The notes: generated by a model not told the origin, from the sequence alone. A DNA stretch of 64,000 nt from Actinomadura pelletieri DSM 43383 (GCF_003634705.1 NZ_RBWU01000002.1:496001-560000), one strand, 5' to 3'. Counted from the first letter of the stretch, positions 42,865 to 52,263 are shown. A program made the numbers and translations.

Positions 42865-43066
42865 TTGCGGCTCCCTTCTTCGTCCCCGTTGGACGGTGCC
42901 GAAAGTTCACCGTCTTCCCGGTCGTTGCTCTTGGCTGTGACAGAACAGTCCTTGTCTGTGACAGCACGACCAGCGGAAGCCCGCATTTTGCCATGAATCC
43001 TGCGCCTTACGCTGCCTCCACGTTTCGGTGGTTGATATCGCCCACGGAATCATCGGGAGGCCCTTC

Positions 43067-44599
43067 ATGTCCCAAGAGCGTCGTCACCAGGCGGACGTGA
43101 TCGTCGTCGGTGCGGGTTCCGCCGGATCGGTCGTCGCGCGACGGCTGGCCGACGCGGGACGGAAAGTGCTGGTCATCGAGGCGGGACCGCATCGCGACGA
43201 GCCCGCGGTGGACGACCCGGCCCGCATGCACGAACTGTGGGACTCGCCCCTCGACTGGGCATTCCGCACCGTCCCGCAGGAACACGCGGAAGGACGGCGC
43301 CTGCACCTTCCGCGCGGCAAGGTCGTCGGTGGGTCGCACGCGCTGAACGCCATGATCTGGGTGCGGGGAAACCCCGCGGACTACGACCATTGGGCTTCGC
43401 TGGGGAACAAGGGCTGGTCCTGGCGGGACGTCCACCCGATCTTCGCCCGGATCGACGGGCTCGGCGGCCCCGAGGGATTCGACGGCGAACCGGACCGGAT
43501 TCTCGACGTCGTCACCGAATACGAGCCCGCCCCGGTGCAGCGTTCGATCGTGGAGGCCGCGCACCAGGCCGGGCTGCCGGTCAACCCGAACTACAACGGC
43601 GAACGCCAGGACGGCGTGTCGTTCATGCACTTCACCCTCCGGGACGACCAGCGGCTCACGACCGCCCGCGCGTACCTGGAGCCGGTGCTCGGACGCGGCG
43701 CCACGATCGTCCCGGACGCGAACGTCCGGCGGCTGATCCTCGAAGGACGCCGGTGCGTGGGCGTCGAATGGGACCGCGACGGTGAGGTGGAACGCGGGTA
43801 CGCCGACGAGGTGGTCGTGTGCGCGGGCGCCATCGGGTCGCCCGTCCTCCTCCTCCGGTCCGGGATCGGCGACGCGGACGCGCTCGGCGGCTCGGGCGTC
43901 GACACCGTCGCGCATCTGCCCGGTGTCGGCCGCAACCTCCAGGACCACTGGCTGGTGCCGGTGATCGCCTCGACCGACCGTCCGTCCACCACGCCGCCGG
44001 GACTGCCCCACACGCAGAGCCACCTGTTCTGGCGCAGCCGCCCAGACCTTCCGGTGCCCGACCTCCAGCCGCTCCATTTCGGGGTGCCGCTGTACGAGTC
44101 CTGGATGGACGGCCCTCCGAACGGCGTCTCCCTCATGGCGGGGCTGGTGCGTCCGGAGTCCCACGGCGAGATCCGCCTTGCCCCCGACCCGGCGGACGCG
44201 CCCCTGATCGACCCGCGTGTCCTCTCCGACGAGGCCGACCTGGAGGCGCTCGCCGCGGCCGTCCGGCTGTGCCAGGAGATCATCGCCGCTCCGGAACTCC
44301 GCGACACGTGGGGCGCGCGGGAGCTGTACCCCGGCCCGCTGGGGGAGGGCACCGACGGCCTGCACGCCTATGTCCGCAGGTCCGTCGTCACCTACCACCA
44401 CCAGGTGGGGACCTGCAAGATGGGCGTGGACGACGACGCGGTCGTCGACCCGGACCTGCGCGTCCACGGCGTCGAGGGACTGCGCGTCGCGGACGCCTCG
44501 ATCATGCCGACCGTGCCGACCGGCAACACCAACGCGCCCGCGGTCATGATCGGGGAGAAGGCCGCCGCCCTCATGATCGCCGCGGCTCCCGGCCTCTAG
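43067..44599 (+). CDS. GMC family FAD-dependent oxidoreductase (choline dehydrogenase-like)
   Basis: 510 aa from ATG 43067, 6 nt after CGGGAGG. The N-terminal ADVIVVGAGSAGSVVARRLADAG is the FAD dinucleotide site. HLPRGKVVGGSHALNAMIWVRGNPADYDHW is GMC signature 1 and VVVCAGAIGSPVLLLRSGIG signature 2. The C-terminal YHHQVGTCKMG and PTGNTNAPAVMIGEKAA hold the catalytic His and Asn. It oxidises an alcohol group. Divergent from the sugar ABC importer, so the two may serve one catabolic pathway. Confidence 0.94.
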   Translation: MSQERRHQADVIVVGAGSAGSVVARRLADAGRKVLVIEAGPHRDEPAVDDPARMHELWDSPLDWAFRTVPQEHAEGRRLHLPRGKVVGGSHALNAMIWVRGNPADYDHWASLGNKGWSWRDVHPIFARIDGLGGPEGFDGEPDRILDVVTEYEPAPVQRSIVEAAHQAGLPVNPNYNGERQDGVSFMHFTLRDDQRLTTARAYLEPVLGRGATIVPDANVRRLILEGRRCVGVEWDRDGEVERGYADEVVVCAGAIGSPVLLLRSGIGDADALGGSGVDTVAHLPGVGRNLQDHWLVPVIASTDRPSTTPPGLPHTQSHLFWRSRPDLPVPDLQPLHFGVPLYESWMDGPPNGVSLMAGLVRPESHGEIRLAPDPADAPLIDPRVLSDEADLEALAAAVRLCQEIIAAPELRDTWGARELYPGPLGEGTDGLHAYVRRSVVTYHHQVGTCKMGVDDDAVVDPDLRVHGVEGLRVADASIMPTVPTGNTNAPAVMIGEKAAALMIAAAPGL

Positions 44600-44610
44600 G
44601 GACGCCCGAT

Positions 44611-45474
44611 ATGGTCGGGGACGTGAGCCAACCGTACGTCCCTCCACCGGCACCGGCACCGGCGCGCGGACAGTCAGCGTTCAGGGATCTGTTCACCGGT
44701 GCCGGATATCTGTTGCGCGGCGTCCAGTGGATGGCGCGCCGTCCGGGGCAGTGGCTGTTCGGGCTGATCCCCGCGCTGATCGTCCTCGTCGTGTACGCGA
44801 CGGCGCTCGTCTTTCTGGCGTTCCAGATCGACGATCTCGCCGGATGGGTGACCTGGTTCGCCGACGACTGGTCGGACGGGGCGCGGACGGCGGCGCGGGT
44901 GGCCGCCGGGGTCGCGATCTACGGCGCGTCGCTGTTCGTCGCCGTGCTCACGTTCACGGCGGTGACGCTGCTGGTCGGGGACCCGTTCTACGAGGCCATC
45001 GCCGTCCGCGTCGAGGAGTCGCAGGGCGGGGCGCCGCCGGAGCCGGACGTTCCGCTGCTCGTCCAGATCGGCCGGGCGATCAAGGACACGGTGCTGCTAG
45101 GGGCGATCGCGCTGGGACTCGCCGTGGTGTTCTTCCTGGTTGGCTTCCTGCCCGTGCTGGGACAGACCGTCGTGCCCGTGGTCGCGGCGCTGGTGTCGGG
45201 CTACTTCCTGGCGGGAGAGCTGACCTCGGTCGCGTTGGAGCGGCGGGGGATCCTGCGCGCCGAGCGGTTCGCCCGGATGAAGGCGAACCGTCCGCTGGTC
45301 GTCGGGTTCGGCGCGGCGACGTTCCTGACCTTCATCATTCCGCTGGGCGCGGTGCTGATGATGCCGGGCGCCGTCGCGGGCGCGACCCTGCTGGCCAGGG
45401 AACGTCTCGCGGACGGCCCGGAGACGCCGGAGGTGCTCACGGCGCCGGACGGCGACTCGATCTGGAGTGACTGA
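44611..45474 (+). CDS. EI24 domain membrane protein (CysZ-like)
   Basis: 287 aa from ATG 44611; GTG 44623 is an alternative. After a Pro-rich start come five to six hydrophobic segments (GLIPALIVLVVYATALVFLAF, VAIYGASLFVAVLTFTAVTLL, VLLGAIALGLAVVFFLVGFLPVLG, VGFGAATFLTFIIPLGAVLMMPG). The GDPFYEAIA and PVVAALVSGYFLAGEL motifs are typical of the EI24/CysZ family of sulfate-uptake or membrane proteins. No sulfur genes are near. Confidence 0.88.
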   Translation: MVGDVSQPYVPPPAPAPARGQSAFRDLFTGAGYLLRGVQWMARRPGQWLFGLIPALIVLVVYATALVFLAFQIDDLAGWVTWFADDWSDGARTAARVAAGVAIYGASLFVAVLTFTAVTLLVGDPFYEAIAVRVEESQGGAPPEPDVPLLVQIGRAIKDTVLLGAIALGLAVVFFLVGFLPVLGQTVVPVVAALVSGYFLAGELTSVALERRGILRAERFARMKANRPLVVGFGAATFLTFIIPLGAVLMMPGAVAGATLLARERLADGPETPEVLTAPDGDSIWSD

Positions 45475-45573
45475 GGCGAAGGAAAGTTGTGTCCTGAGCG
45501 TGATTGCCCGCCGGAACCCAACTGCTGATCTTGGCGTAACGTGTGCCGCATGTCCGATCAGGGGGAGCGCGGC

Positions 45574-46707
45574 GTGCGCTGGACCGACATGAGCGACGAC
45601 GAGCCGCGGGACGGATCGTCCCACGATGTCTGGGGCAAGGTCGAGGAGCAGCCCGCCGAGCCCCGCGACGAGCCCCGCGACGAGCCCCGCGATGAGGACG
45701 TCCGGGTCGCGCCCGTCCCGGGGGACGAGTCGCCCCAGTGGGAGGGGTCGCTGTTCGACGGGCCGGACGGCGGCGACGATGACGGCCCCGGCGTCGCGGG
45801 ATACGTTCCGGCCGTCCCGACGGGCGCGGGAACCCCGGCCAAGCCCGGCAAGCCGAGCAGCGGCAACTGGCAGATGCCGGACTGGATGGCGGACGAGGCC
45901 GCCGCCGACGCCAAACTCGGCGCCTCGACCGGGTCCCGGCACGACGCCCTCGACGGCGGTGGCGGTCGGTCCCGCGTCGTGCTGTTCGGTGGGGTGGGCC
46001 TGCTCCTGCTCGCGCTGGTCGCGGCCGGCGCCACCTATTTCGTCAAGAGCGGCGGCGACGACGAACCGGCGGAGAAGACGGACGGTAAGGCGGGCCGGGC
46101 GGCGGCGACCGAGGAGCCGGCGGTCGCCCTGGTCGAACTGCCGCCGGACAAGAGGCTCAAGGCGTTCCCCGGCCAGCCGAGCAAGATGCTGGGACGGGTC
46201 GACGACGTCCACTCGGGCCTGTCCTACCCGCGGTTCGCCGCGCCGTGGATGGTCCCCACCAAGAAGAACAAGCTGGGCACGCCGGGATGGTCCGGGCAGC
46301 AGATCCTGGTGACCGAAAGGAACGGCGGGCGGCTCTGGTACGGCCAGCTCATGACCGGGACGCTGGGGCCGAGCCTGCAGAGCGCCTACCAGGGCCCCGA
46401 CAGCGTCAAGAACGCCGCAGGGCTCGCCGCGCAGGGACACGAGGCGCGGTACTACGCGTTCCCGCACCGGACGGTGCCGTTGGCGTCCCAGCCGCTGAAC
46501 GTGGACGGCCGCCAGGGCTGGATGATCGCCTCGTACCTCACCTACCAGCGGGACGGGGTGCGGGCGACCGGGGAGGTCCTCGCCACGGCCGTGATCGACA
46601 CGGGCCGCCGGACGCCCGCGGTGGTGTTCGCGTCGGTGCCGAACACGCACAAGAAGAAGTACCCGGACGTCAACGAGTTCTTCCGCCGGCTCAAGATCGC
46701 CTCCTGA
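45574..46707 (+). CDS. single-pass membrane protein with acidic repeat-containing N-terminus
   Basis: About 377 aa from GTG 45574, which follows AGGGGGAGCG; ATG 45550 and ATG 45589 are alternatives. The first ~130 residues are acidic and disordered, with an EPRDEPRDEPRDED repeat near residue 30. One membrane helix follows (VVLFGGVGLLLLALVAAGATYFV). The outer C-terminal ~200 residues form a globular domain (ASQPLNVDGRQGWMIASYLTYQRDG ... FASVPNTHKKKYPDVNEFFRRL). Function unknown; the layout is common for actinomycete envelope proteins. It ends ~55 bp before a hairpin. Confidence 0.78.
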   Translation: MRWTDMSDDEPRDGSSHDVWGKVEEQPAEPRDEPRDEPRDEDVRVAPVPGDESPQWEGSLFDGPDGGDDDGPGVAGYVPAVPTGAGTPAKPGKPSSGNWQMPDWMADEAAADAKLGASTGSRHDALDGGGGRSRVVLFGGVGLLLLALVAAGATYFVKSGGDDEPAEKTDGKAGRAAATEEPAVALVELPPDKRLKAFPGQPSKMLGRVDDVHSGLSYPRFAAPWMVPTKKNKLGTPGWSGQQILVTERNGGRLWYGQLMTGTLGPSLQSAYQGPDSVKNAAGLAAQGHEARYYAFPHRTVPLASQPLNVDGRQGWMIASYLTYQRDGVRATGEVLATAVIDTGRRTPAVVFASVPNTHKKKYPDVNEFFRRLKIAS

Positions 46708-46762
46708 GCAGGATTTCGCGCCGTTCCGGGGCCGCTCCGGCGTTCGTCGGGGGCGAACGCTA

Positions 46763-46781
46763 GACTCTCCCGTGGAGAGTC
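46763..46781. promoter_or_regulatory. perfect inverted repeat upstream of marR gene
   Basis: GACTCTCC-CGT-GGAGAGTC, 8-bp arms with a 3-nt centre. It lies 51 bp before the likely GTG of the MarR gene. It could be a regulator site or a short hairpin ending the upstream gene; there is no T-run. Confidence 0.55.
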
Positions 46782-46798
46782 GCTCTTCATTTGTGTCT

Positions 46799-46811
46799 CT
46801 CTACCTTAGAG
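46799..46811. promoter_or_regulatory. candidate MarR operator
   Basis: CTCTA-CCT-TAGAG, a perfect palindrome in the 5' leader 21 bp before GTG 46833. Size and position suit autorepression by the encoded MarR protein. Confidence 0.5.
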
Positions 46812-46832
46812 TGAGTAGGGAGGGTGAGGCCC

Positions 46833-47303
46833 GTGTCGGCCTCGGAACGCGAGCGGTTGGCGGCCGAACTTCAGCAGGCCATGCGGCGCAACACGATGTT
46901 CACGGTGTTGCTGCACCATGCCACCGCGAGCAAGGCCGGTATGAACGTCACCGACGCGCAGTGCGTCAACGCGCTGTCGCTGGACGGTCCGCAGACGCCG
47001 GGTCAGCTCGCGCAGCTCATGGGCATCACGACCGGGGGCGCCATCACCGCCGTCATCGACCGGCTGGAGAAGGCGGGATTCGTCAGACGCACCCGCGACC
47101 CCGACGACCGCCGCCGGGTGATCGTCGAACTCGTCGAGGAGAACGTGGGCCGGTTCGGCCGCTACTTCGCGCCGATCGGCCGGTCGTTCCGTGAACGTCT
47201 CGACGAGCACACCGACGAGCAGATCGCGGTGCTGCTCGACTGGATCCGCGGGTCCAACGAGGACATGCCCGGCATCATCGAGGAGATCAGGAAACTTTCC
47301 TGA
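46833..47303 (+). CDS. MarR family transcriptional regulator
   Basis: 156 aa from GTG 46833, 9 nt after GGGAGG; GTG 46824 overlaps the ribosome site. The winged helix reads TPGQLAQLMGITTGGAITAVIDRLEKAGFVRRTRDPDDRRRVIVEL, with the DxRxR wing of MarR proteins; flanking helices mediate dimerisation. Two short palindromes precede it (46763-46781 and 46799-46811), which suggests autoregulation. Its effector and other targets are not visible. Confidence 0.93.
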   Translation: MSASERERLAAELQQAMRRNTMFTVLLHHATASKAGMNVTDAQCVNALSLDGPQTPGQLAQLMGITTGGAITAVIDRLEKAGFVRRTRDPDDRRRVIVELVEENVGRFGRYFAPIGRSFRERLDEHTDEQIAVLLDWIRGSNEDMPGIIEEIRKLS

Positions 47304-47591
47304 CGGCGTCGGCGCGGTTCCGGGACCGCCCCCGTCCGTCCCGGAACCGCGTCGGCATGGTCCGGGACGGCCGCGGCGGTCCCCCCGGCCGCGGCGGCCG
47401 TCCCCGGAGTCCCTGATCGAGTCGACCCGATCGGTGACACCAGAGAAGTCACCGCCTACACCCCAGGTCACACGGCCTCTACCCGGTGACTTCGGTCACA
47501 TGTCGGCAATTCGGTCATCGCGCTACGCGGCCCGCCGAGTTTCCGTAAGATCGCCCGAGGTGAGCATGAGGCACGCACGGGGGAACGGCGG

Positions 47592-49220
47592 GTGAGCGTG
47601 GAGGCGCTGCGTCCCGAGGACCCGGCCGAGATCGGCGGCTACCCGCTGATCGCCCGTATCGGCGCGGGCGGCATGGGCCAGGTGTATCTCGGACTCACGG
47701 GCGGCGGCAGGCATGTCGCCCTCAAGGTGATCCGCGAGGACTTCGAGGGCCCGCAGGCCCTCGCCCGGTTCCGCCGCGAGGTCGCGACCGTCGAACGGGT
47801 GCGCGGCCGGTTCACCGCCGCGATGGTCGGCGCGGGCCTGGACGCGCCGCCGTACTGGCTGGCCACCGAGTACGTCCCCGGCCCGACGCTCCGGCAGGCC
47901 GTCGCCGAGCACGGCCCCCTGCCCCCGGACACCTGCCGGCGGCTGCTCGCCGCCCTCGCCCAGGGACTGCTGGAGATCCACCGGCACGGCGTCCAGCACC
48001 GCGACCTCAAACCCGGCAACGTCATCCTCGCCCCGGACGGTCCCCGCCTGATCGACTTCGGCATCGCCCGCGGCGAGGGGCAGACCCAGATCACCCAGAC
48101 GGGCGCGTGGAACGGCACCCCCGGCTACGTGGCGCCCGAGGTCGTCCGCGAGCAGGAGTCCGAGCCCGCGTCGGACGTGTTCTCCCTCGCCGGCACCATC
48201 GCCTACGCGGCGACGGGACGCCCGCCGTTCGGCGGTGGACGCATCGAGGCGATCATCCACCGCACCCTCGACGGGGACATCGACCTCGACGGGGCCGACC
48301 CCCACCTGGCCGACCTCGTCCGGCGCTGCGCCTCGAAGGACCCCGGTTCCCGGATCTCGCTGGAGCGGCTCCTGGAGACCGCGGCGCCCGCCGGAGCCCT
48401 CGCCGACGACCCCGCCTACCGGCGGCTCGTGGGCGCCCCGGCGCCGGTGCCCACCAGCATCACCGACGCCGCCGCGTTCGGACTCGTCCCGCCCGAACGC
48501 ACCCGCACGACAGTGGCGGGCGGCATGCCGATCCGCTCCCGCGCCGCGATCACCGCGGCGTCCGCCGGAATAGTCGCGATCGTCCTTGGCGGCGCCTTCG
48601 CCGCCCGATCGATCTTCAACGGCGACGACGGCTCACCCGCCGGCACCAACGCCCAGCCCGGAACCAACCAGAACGGGACGAATCCGGGCGACGGTTCCAC
48701 CACGACACCCTCGGCGGGCCCGTCCACCTCGCGCACTCCGGGGCCCGGCGGACGTCCCCCGGACGTCATCCTGGTGAAGAAGCCCACCCAGGACTTCCGG
48801 GAGGTGACGTTCTCCCCGAAGGACCTCACCTGCCTGCCCGCACTCCGCCCCGAACCCGAGGACGAGACGCTGGCCTACCAGTTCCAGGTCTCCGCGCCCC
48901 GAACCCCCTACTCGGGACGTTCCGTAGAGTTCGGCGCGCGCTTCAAGTACGGGGCACCACCGAACTACTACGTGGCCGCCCAGGTCCGCCCGCCGGGACC
49001 GCACGGCAGCGCCGGACCCGGCTGGATGCAGAGCAAGCCGTACCTGTACCGGGGCGACCCGGGAGTGGACCTCACCTTCCCCCGCGACTTCCAGTGGAAC
49101 GGCTCGGGCGCCGGAGCCGAGACCGAGCTGAGGTCGGGCGTCTGGACGGTCGTCTGGTTCCACGTCCACCCCAACGGCGACGCGTACTACATCGGCTGCG
49201 ACGGCTTCACCGTCCGCTGA
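47592..49220 (+). CDS. receptor-type serine/threonine protein kinase (PknB-like) with novel outer domain
   Basis: 542 aa from GTG 47592 after GGGGGAA. The kinase domain spans residues ~12-270: ARIGAGGMGQVYLG (Gly loop), HVALKVIRE (Lys), HRDLKPGNVIL (catalytic loop), LIDFGIARG (DFG) and GTPGYVAPEVV (activation segment end). A membrane helix (ITAASAGIVAIVLGGAFAA) follows near residue 315, then a Thr/Gly/Pro-rich linker and a ~150-residue extracellular domain (FREVTFSPKDLTC ... ELRSGVWTVVWFHVHPNGDAYYIGCDGF). It has no PASTA repeats, so it senses something other than peptidoglycan fragments. Confidence 0.93.
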   Translation: MSVEALRPEDPAEIGGYPLIARIGAGGMGQVYLGLTGGGRHVALKVIREDFEGPQALARFRREVATVERVRGRFTAAMVGAGLDAPPYWLATEYVPGPTLRQAVAEHGPLPPDTCRRLLAALAQGLLEIHRHGVQHRDLKPGNVILAPDGPRLIDFGIARGEGQTQITQTGAWNGTPGYVAPEVVREQESEPASDVFSLAGTIAYAATGRPPFGGGRIEAIIHRTLDGDIDLDGADPHLADLVRRCASKDPGSRISLERLLETAAPAGALADDPAYRRLVGAPAPVPTSITDAAAFGLVPPERTRTTVAGGMPIRSRAAITAASAGIVAIVLGGAFAARSIFNGDDGSPAGTNAQPGTNQNGTNPGDGSTTTPSAGPSTSRTPGPGGRPPDVILVKKPTQDFREVTFSPKDLTCLPALRPEPEDETLAYQFQVSAPRTPYSGRSVEFGARFKYGAPPNYYVAAQVRPPGPHGSAGPGWMQSKPYLYRGDPGVDLTFPRDFQWNGSGAGAETELRSGVWTVVWFHVHPNGDAYYIGCDGFTVR

Positions 49221-49249
49221 GCGAGCCGGACTCTGGAATCGAGGGGCAC

Positions 49250-50017
49250 ATGCGAACCGGACTACGGGGAAGGACGGCCCTGGTCACCGGGGCCTCCCGT
49301 GGCATCGGCCTGGCCATCGTCACCGCACTGGCCGCCGAGGGCGCCAATGTGGTCCTGTCGTCCCGCGGCCAGGAGGCCCTGGACGAGGCCGCGAGGCGGA
49401 TCGCCGCCGCGCACCCGGACGTGGGCGTCCTCGCGAAATCCGCGCACGTGGGCGACGCGGACCAGGCCGCCGCCTGTGTGAACGCCGCCGTCGCCGAGTT
49501 CGGCGGCATCGACGTCCTGGTCAACAACGCCGGAACGAACCCCTACTACGGGCCGCTGGCCGACATCGAACCCGCCGCCGCGGAGAAGACCGTCCAGGTC
49601 AACCAGTTCGCGGTCGTCCAGTGGACACGACTCGCCCTGCGCGCGTCCCTGGCGGAACGCGGCGGCGCGATCGTCAACATCGCCTCGGTGGGCGGCCTCG
49701 TCACCGAGGAGGGCATCGGCTACTACAACGCCACCAAGGCCGCCGTCATCCACCTCACCCGCCAGTTCGCGATGGAACTGGCCCCCAAGGTCCGCGTCAA
49801 CTGCGTCGCCCCGGGCCTCGTCAAGACGCGCCTCGCCCGCGCCCTCTGGGAAGGCAAGGAAGAACGAATCAGCCGCAACACCCCACTGGGCCGCATCGGC
49901 GAACCCGAGGACATCGCCAACGCGGTCGTCTTCCTCGCCGGCGACACCGCGTCCTGGATGACCGGCCAGACCCTCATCGTCGACGGCGGCTCCACCATCC
50001 GCGCCTCGATCACCTAG
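49250..50017 (+). CDS. SDR family oxidoreductase
   Basis: 255 aa from ATG 49250 after GAGGGG. The cofactor motif is TALVTGASRGIGLAIV, the adenine-loop motif is VLVNNAGTNP, and the catalytic Ser/Tyr/Lys are in NIASVGGL and GYYNATKAAV. The SSRG after strand 2 (VVLSSRGQ) favours NADP(H). C-terminal MTGQTLIVDGGSTI is typical of classical SDRs of the FabG/3-ketoacyl or dehydrogenase group. Substrate unknown. It follows the kinase by 29 bp. Confidence 0.93.
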   Translation: MRTGLRGRTALVTGASRGIGLAIVTALAAEGANVVLSSRGQEALDEAARRIAAAHPDVGVLAKSAHVGDADQAAACVNAAVAEFGGIDVLVNNAGTNPYYGPLADIEPAAAEKTVQVNQFAVVQWTRLALRASLAERGGAIVNIASVGGLVTEEGIGYYNATKAAVIHLTRQFAMELAPKVRVNCVAPGLVKTRLARALWEGKEERISRNTPLGRIGEPEDIANAVVFLAGDTASWMTGQTLIVDGGSTIRASIT

Positions 50018-50051
50018 AGCACCCTGTCACTTTCACCCACGGCCCTCCGTT

Positions 50052-50657
50052 ATGAACACCGAACCTCCAGCCCGCCATTACGACCCCGGACGGTGGCTGG
50101 CGCAATTCGCCGACCGAATCCTTGTGGTCTGCCCGCGATGCAACGGCCGCGCGCTCATTGTTCCCCGCCCTGGTCTGCCCGCCCCCGAATACTCCAGTGA
50201 GCTGCTGTTCCAGCCACGCCGCCTGGCCTGCGGACGGTGTGGTGCCGCCGCCGACTGGGAGCCGGAAAGACGTGGTACCGGCCTGATCGGCGCGGTCCTG
50301 GGCGGTACGGAGGACCCGTTCTTCCACCGACCCCTATGGCTTCAGACACGTTGCGTCGGCCACACCCTATGGGCTTACAACGAGGAACACGTCACCGAAC
50401 TGTCGGCCTATGTAGGCGCCAAGTTGCGCGAACGCGGTGACATCCGTCCAACGATGGCAATGTTCGCGCGCCTGCCAGTTTGGATGAAGCGATCCGACAA
50501 TCGCCGCGAGGTCCTGGCCGGCCTGGAGACACTGCGAACTCTGGCCACCCGTTCGACCCCCGCCGACCGCTCCGACGCCGCACACGAGCGCGACGACCGC
50601 CCCCGCCCGCACGGAAGCATGTACTTCCGAGGCGGCCCCTATGAGGGCCCCTCCTGA
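50052..50657 (+). CDS. zinc-ribbon-like hypothetical protein
   Basis: 201 aa. Residues ~27-65 contain CPRC and CGRC pairs, a probable zinc ribbon. Then WLQTRCVGHTLWAYNEEHVTELSAYVGAKLRER ... FARLPVWMKRSDNRREVLAGLETL is a helical region found in similar actinomycete proteins. The tail is Arg/Pro-rich. No function known. Confidence 0.75.
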   Translation: MNTEPPARHYDPGRWLAQFADRILVVCPRCNGRALIVPRPGLPAPEYSSELLFQPRRLACGRCGAAADWEPERRGTGLIGAVLGGTEDPFFHRPLWLQTRCVGHTLWAYNEEHVTELSAYVGAKLRERGDIRPTMAMFARLPVWMKRSDNRREVLAGLETLRTLATRSTPADRSDAAHERDDRPRPHGSMYFRGGPYEGPS

Positions 50658-50739
50658 GAAAGCGCCATGCCAAAAGGGTCCGACCGAATACCCGGACGTC
50701 GCCCCCTGCTGTCGGCCCGTTATGTAACGATGGTCCACG

Positions 50740-50913
50740 ATGGACATCGAACCGCCCTCCTTTGACGACGCGGAAGCCTTCTCTCAGCAGTTCGCGGCGG
50801 AGACCGAGAAGATGAACAGGTGCCTCGACCTCCTGAACGACCTGGCGGAACGCGCCGCGTCCGAGCCGCCACCTCCGGGCAACTTCCGCCCGGACAAATT
50901 CCGTCCCCGCTGA
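50740..50913 (+). CDS. small acidic protein
   Basis: 57 codons: MDIEPPSFDDAEAFSQQF, a helix with AETEKMNRCLDLLNDLAERAA and a Pro-rich end GNFRPDKFRPR. The composition and third-base GC are coding-like. There is no strong ribosome site, but TATGTA at 50720-50725 could be a -10 box. I do not recognise a family. It heads a run of small genes toward the DUF6507-like gene. Confidence 0.5.
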   Translation: MDIEPPSFDDAEAFSQQFAAETEKMNRCLDLLNDLAERAASEPPPPGNFRPDKFRPR

Positions 50914-51027
50914 TTCGGTCCTCCGAAATCCGCAGGTCCTCCACAACCAAGGCTGAAATCTGCTGACATCGTCCGATAAGCCCCTTTACCCTCGTCATTG
51001 AGGTTGTCAGAGCAACGGGGGGCGCCT

Positions 51028-51372
51028 ATGGCGATCGACGGCTGGAATATCGAGGTGGCCGGTATCCGGGCCGCCGTCGCACGGACCATCGCGGCGATCG
51101 AGCCCCTGGAAGGCCAGGCGAAGACCTACCTCGACGCCGCGTCCTCCGCGGGCACCGCTTCCGGCAGCGGCCGGATCAATGAGGCCTTGCTGGGCTTCGC
51201 CCAGCACCACAAGTACACGCTGGCCCTCGCGACCAAACGCACCGCGAACTGCGTCAATGGCGTCACCCGCGCGACCAACGCCTATCTCCGCGGCGATGCG
51301 GAAATGGCCGAAGCCGCCCAGCGCAACGCCCGTATCGCCCCCACCCCCGCCGACCTGGGAAAGCGGAAATGA
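51028..51372 (+). CDS. DUF6507-like WXG100-type protein
   Basis: 114 aa from ATG 51028, preceded by ACGGGGGGCG. All-helical: WNIEVAGIRAAVARTIAAIEPLEGQAKTYLDAA, then LLGFAQHHKYTLALATKRTANCVNGVTRATNAYLRGDAEMAEAAQRNA. This resembles DUF6507, an ESAT-6/WXG-like family in actinomycetes encoded beside putative toxins. It probably forms a helical hairpin used as a secretion partner. The stop overlaps the next start by 4 bp (ATGA). Confidence 0.75.
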   Translation: MAIDGWNIEVAGIRAAVARTIAAIEPLEGQAKTYLDAASSAGTASGSGRINEALLGFAQHHKYTLALATKRTANCVNGVTRATNAYLRGDAEMAEAAQRNARIAPTPADLGKRK

Positions 51373-51558
51373 TCAACCCGGACGGCATCGAACAGATCCT
51401 GCGACCCTTGGACCCGGCGGGCCTCGGGCATGCAAGAGACAGTCGAACGTAAGTTTGCCGAGTGGGAGAAGAGGAATCCCGGAGGAAGCCCCAACGATTT
51501 CTTCACGCAGCCCGAGTTTCGCACGATAGAGTCGGCCACGAAGGACCCTAATGAATGA
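51369..51558 (+). pseudogene. small gene split by a frameshift (or programmed +1 shift)
   Basis: Frame 1 (51369-51452) starts in the ATGA overlap and reads MINPDGIEQILRPLDPAGLG before soon meeting TAA. Frame 2 (ATG 51430 to TGA 51556-51558) continues with VERKFAEWEKRNPGGSPNDF and FFTQPEFRTIESATKDPNE, which looks like genuine protein and overlaps the next start. The two together make one plausible ~65-residue protein. Either one base was gained or lost, or frame 2 is itself a 42-aa gene. Position suggests the partner of the WXG-like protein. Confidence 0.5.
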
Positions 51559-52231
51559 ATCCACCGGTGGTCAGGACATGATCTCGCCAGAGTTGGTGGA
51601 CGTGGCTTGGCCGTGGAGTGTGAACAGCACGCCCGGAGCGGAGCGCGATCCGTCTCTCAGTCACACACCCGAAAAGATGGGCGCCGCCATTGACTCCTTG
51701 CGCGCCCTTCTCCGCTTTCTGGAACGACATGGGACCAAGGCTGAGGCGGCCCGCGAGGCGATACCAAAGCTGGATGAGATGCCGTGGGGCCTGATGGATT
51801 CGGAGTTCGATGAACTGATGCCCACGATGACCGACCTGACCCGGTCGAACTTCCGGCGGTGGGTCAAAGAGAAATTCAATCCGGCCTGGATCGGTGCCTC
51901 TTGGGACGAGCCGCCCGACGAAGTCGTCGAGGCGGTGGGCTGGATCTGGACTACCGGAAGCGTGCAAATCGCTATGAAAGCCGTTTCTGAGTGGCTGGTG
52001 CAGGAGTTTCGGCGGGACGAGGAGAACCCGGCTCTCCCGAAATTTCTGGAGATGGTTGCCGCGAGTGTACCGAAACTGGGTCATCACAGTCTCTTTATTG
52101 TGGGGATCATGTGCAGGGCTGGAAAGGAGAAGGCTCTTCCCTATTTTGATCGTCTTGGGCGGGACGAGCGCATTCCTTCAGATATCAGAGAGAGCGTGAT
52201 GGATCGGTATAGGCTCATGGCAAAAAAATGA
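51551..52231 (+). CDS. hypothetical protein, tandem paralogue 1
   Basis: 226 aa. Shares landmarks with the next gene: AWPWSVNST, SLRALLRFLERHGTKAEAAREAIPKLDE, MTDLTRSNFRRWVKEKFNPAWIGASWDEPPDEVVEAVGWIW and KALPYFDRLG. All-alpha, soluble, no motif I recognise. Its start overlaps the end of the split gene. Tandem duplicated genes after a WXG-like gene resemble immunity-gene arrays, but this is only context. Codon use is slightly less GC-rich than in neighbours. Confidence 0.75.
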   Translation: MNESTGGQDMISPELVDVAWPWSVNSTPGAERDPSLSHTPEKMGAAIDSLRALLRFLERHGTKAEAAREAIPKLDEMPWGLMDSEFDELMPTMTDLTRSNFRRWVKEKFNPAWIGASWDEPPDEVVEAVGWIWTTGSVQIAMKAVSEWLVQEFRRDEENPALPKFLEMVAASVPKLGHHSLFIVGIMCRAGKEKALPYFDRLGRDERIPSDIRESVMDRYRLMAKK

Positions 52232-52263
52232 CGGAAACCCGATCTAGTTGAGCGGCTTCGCTG

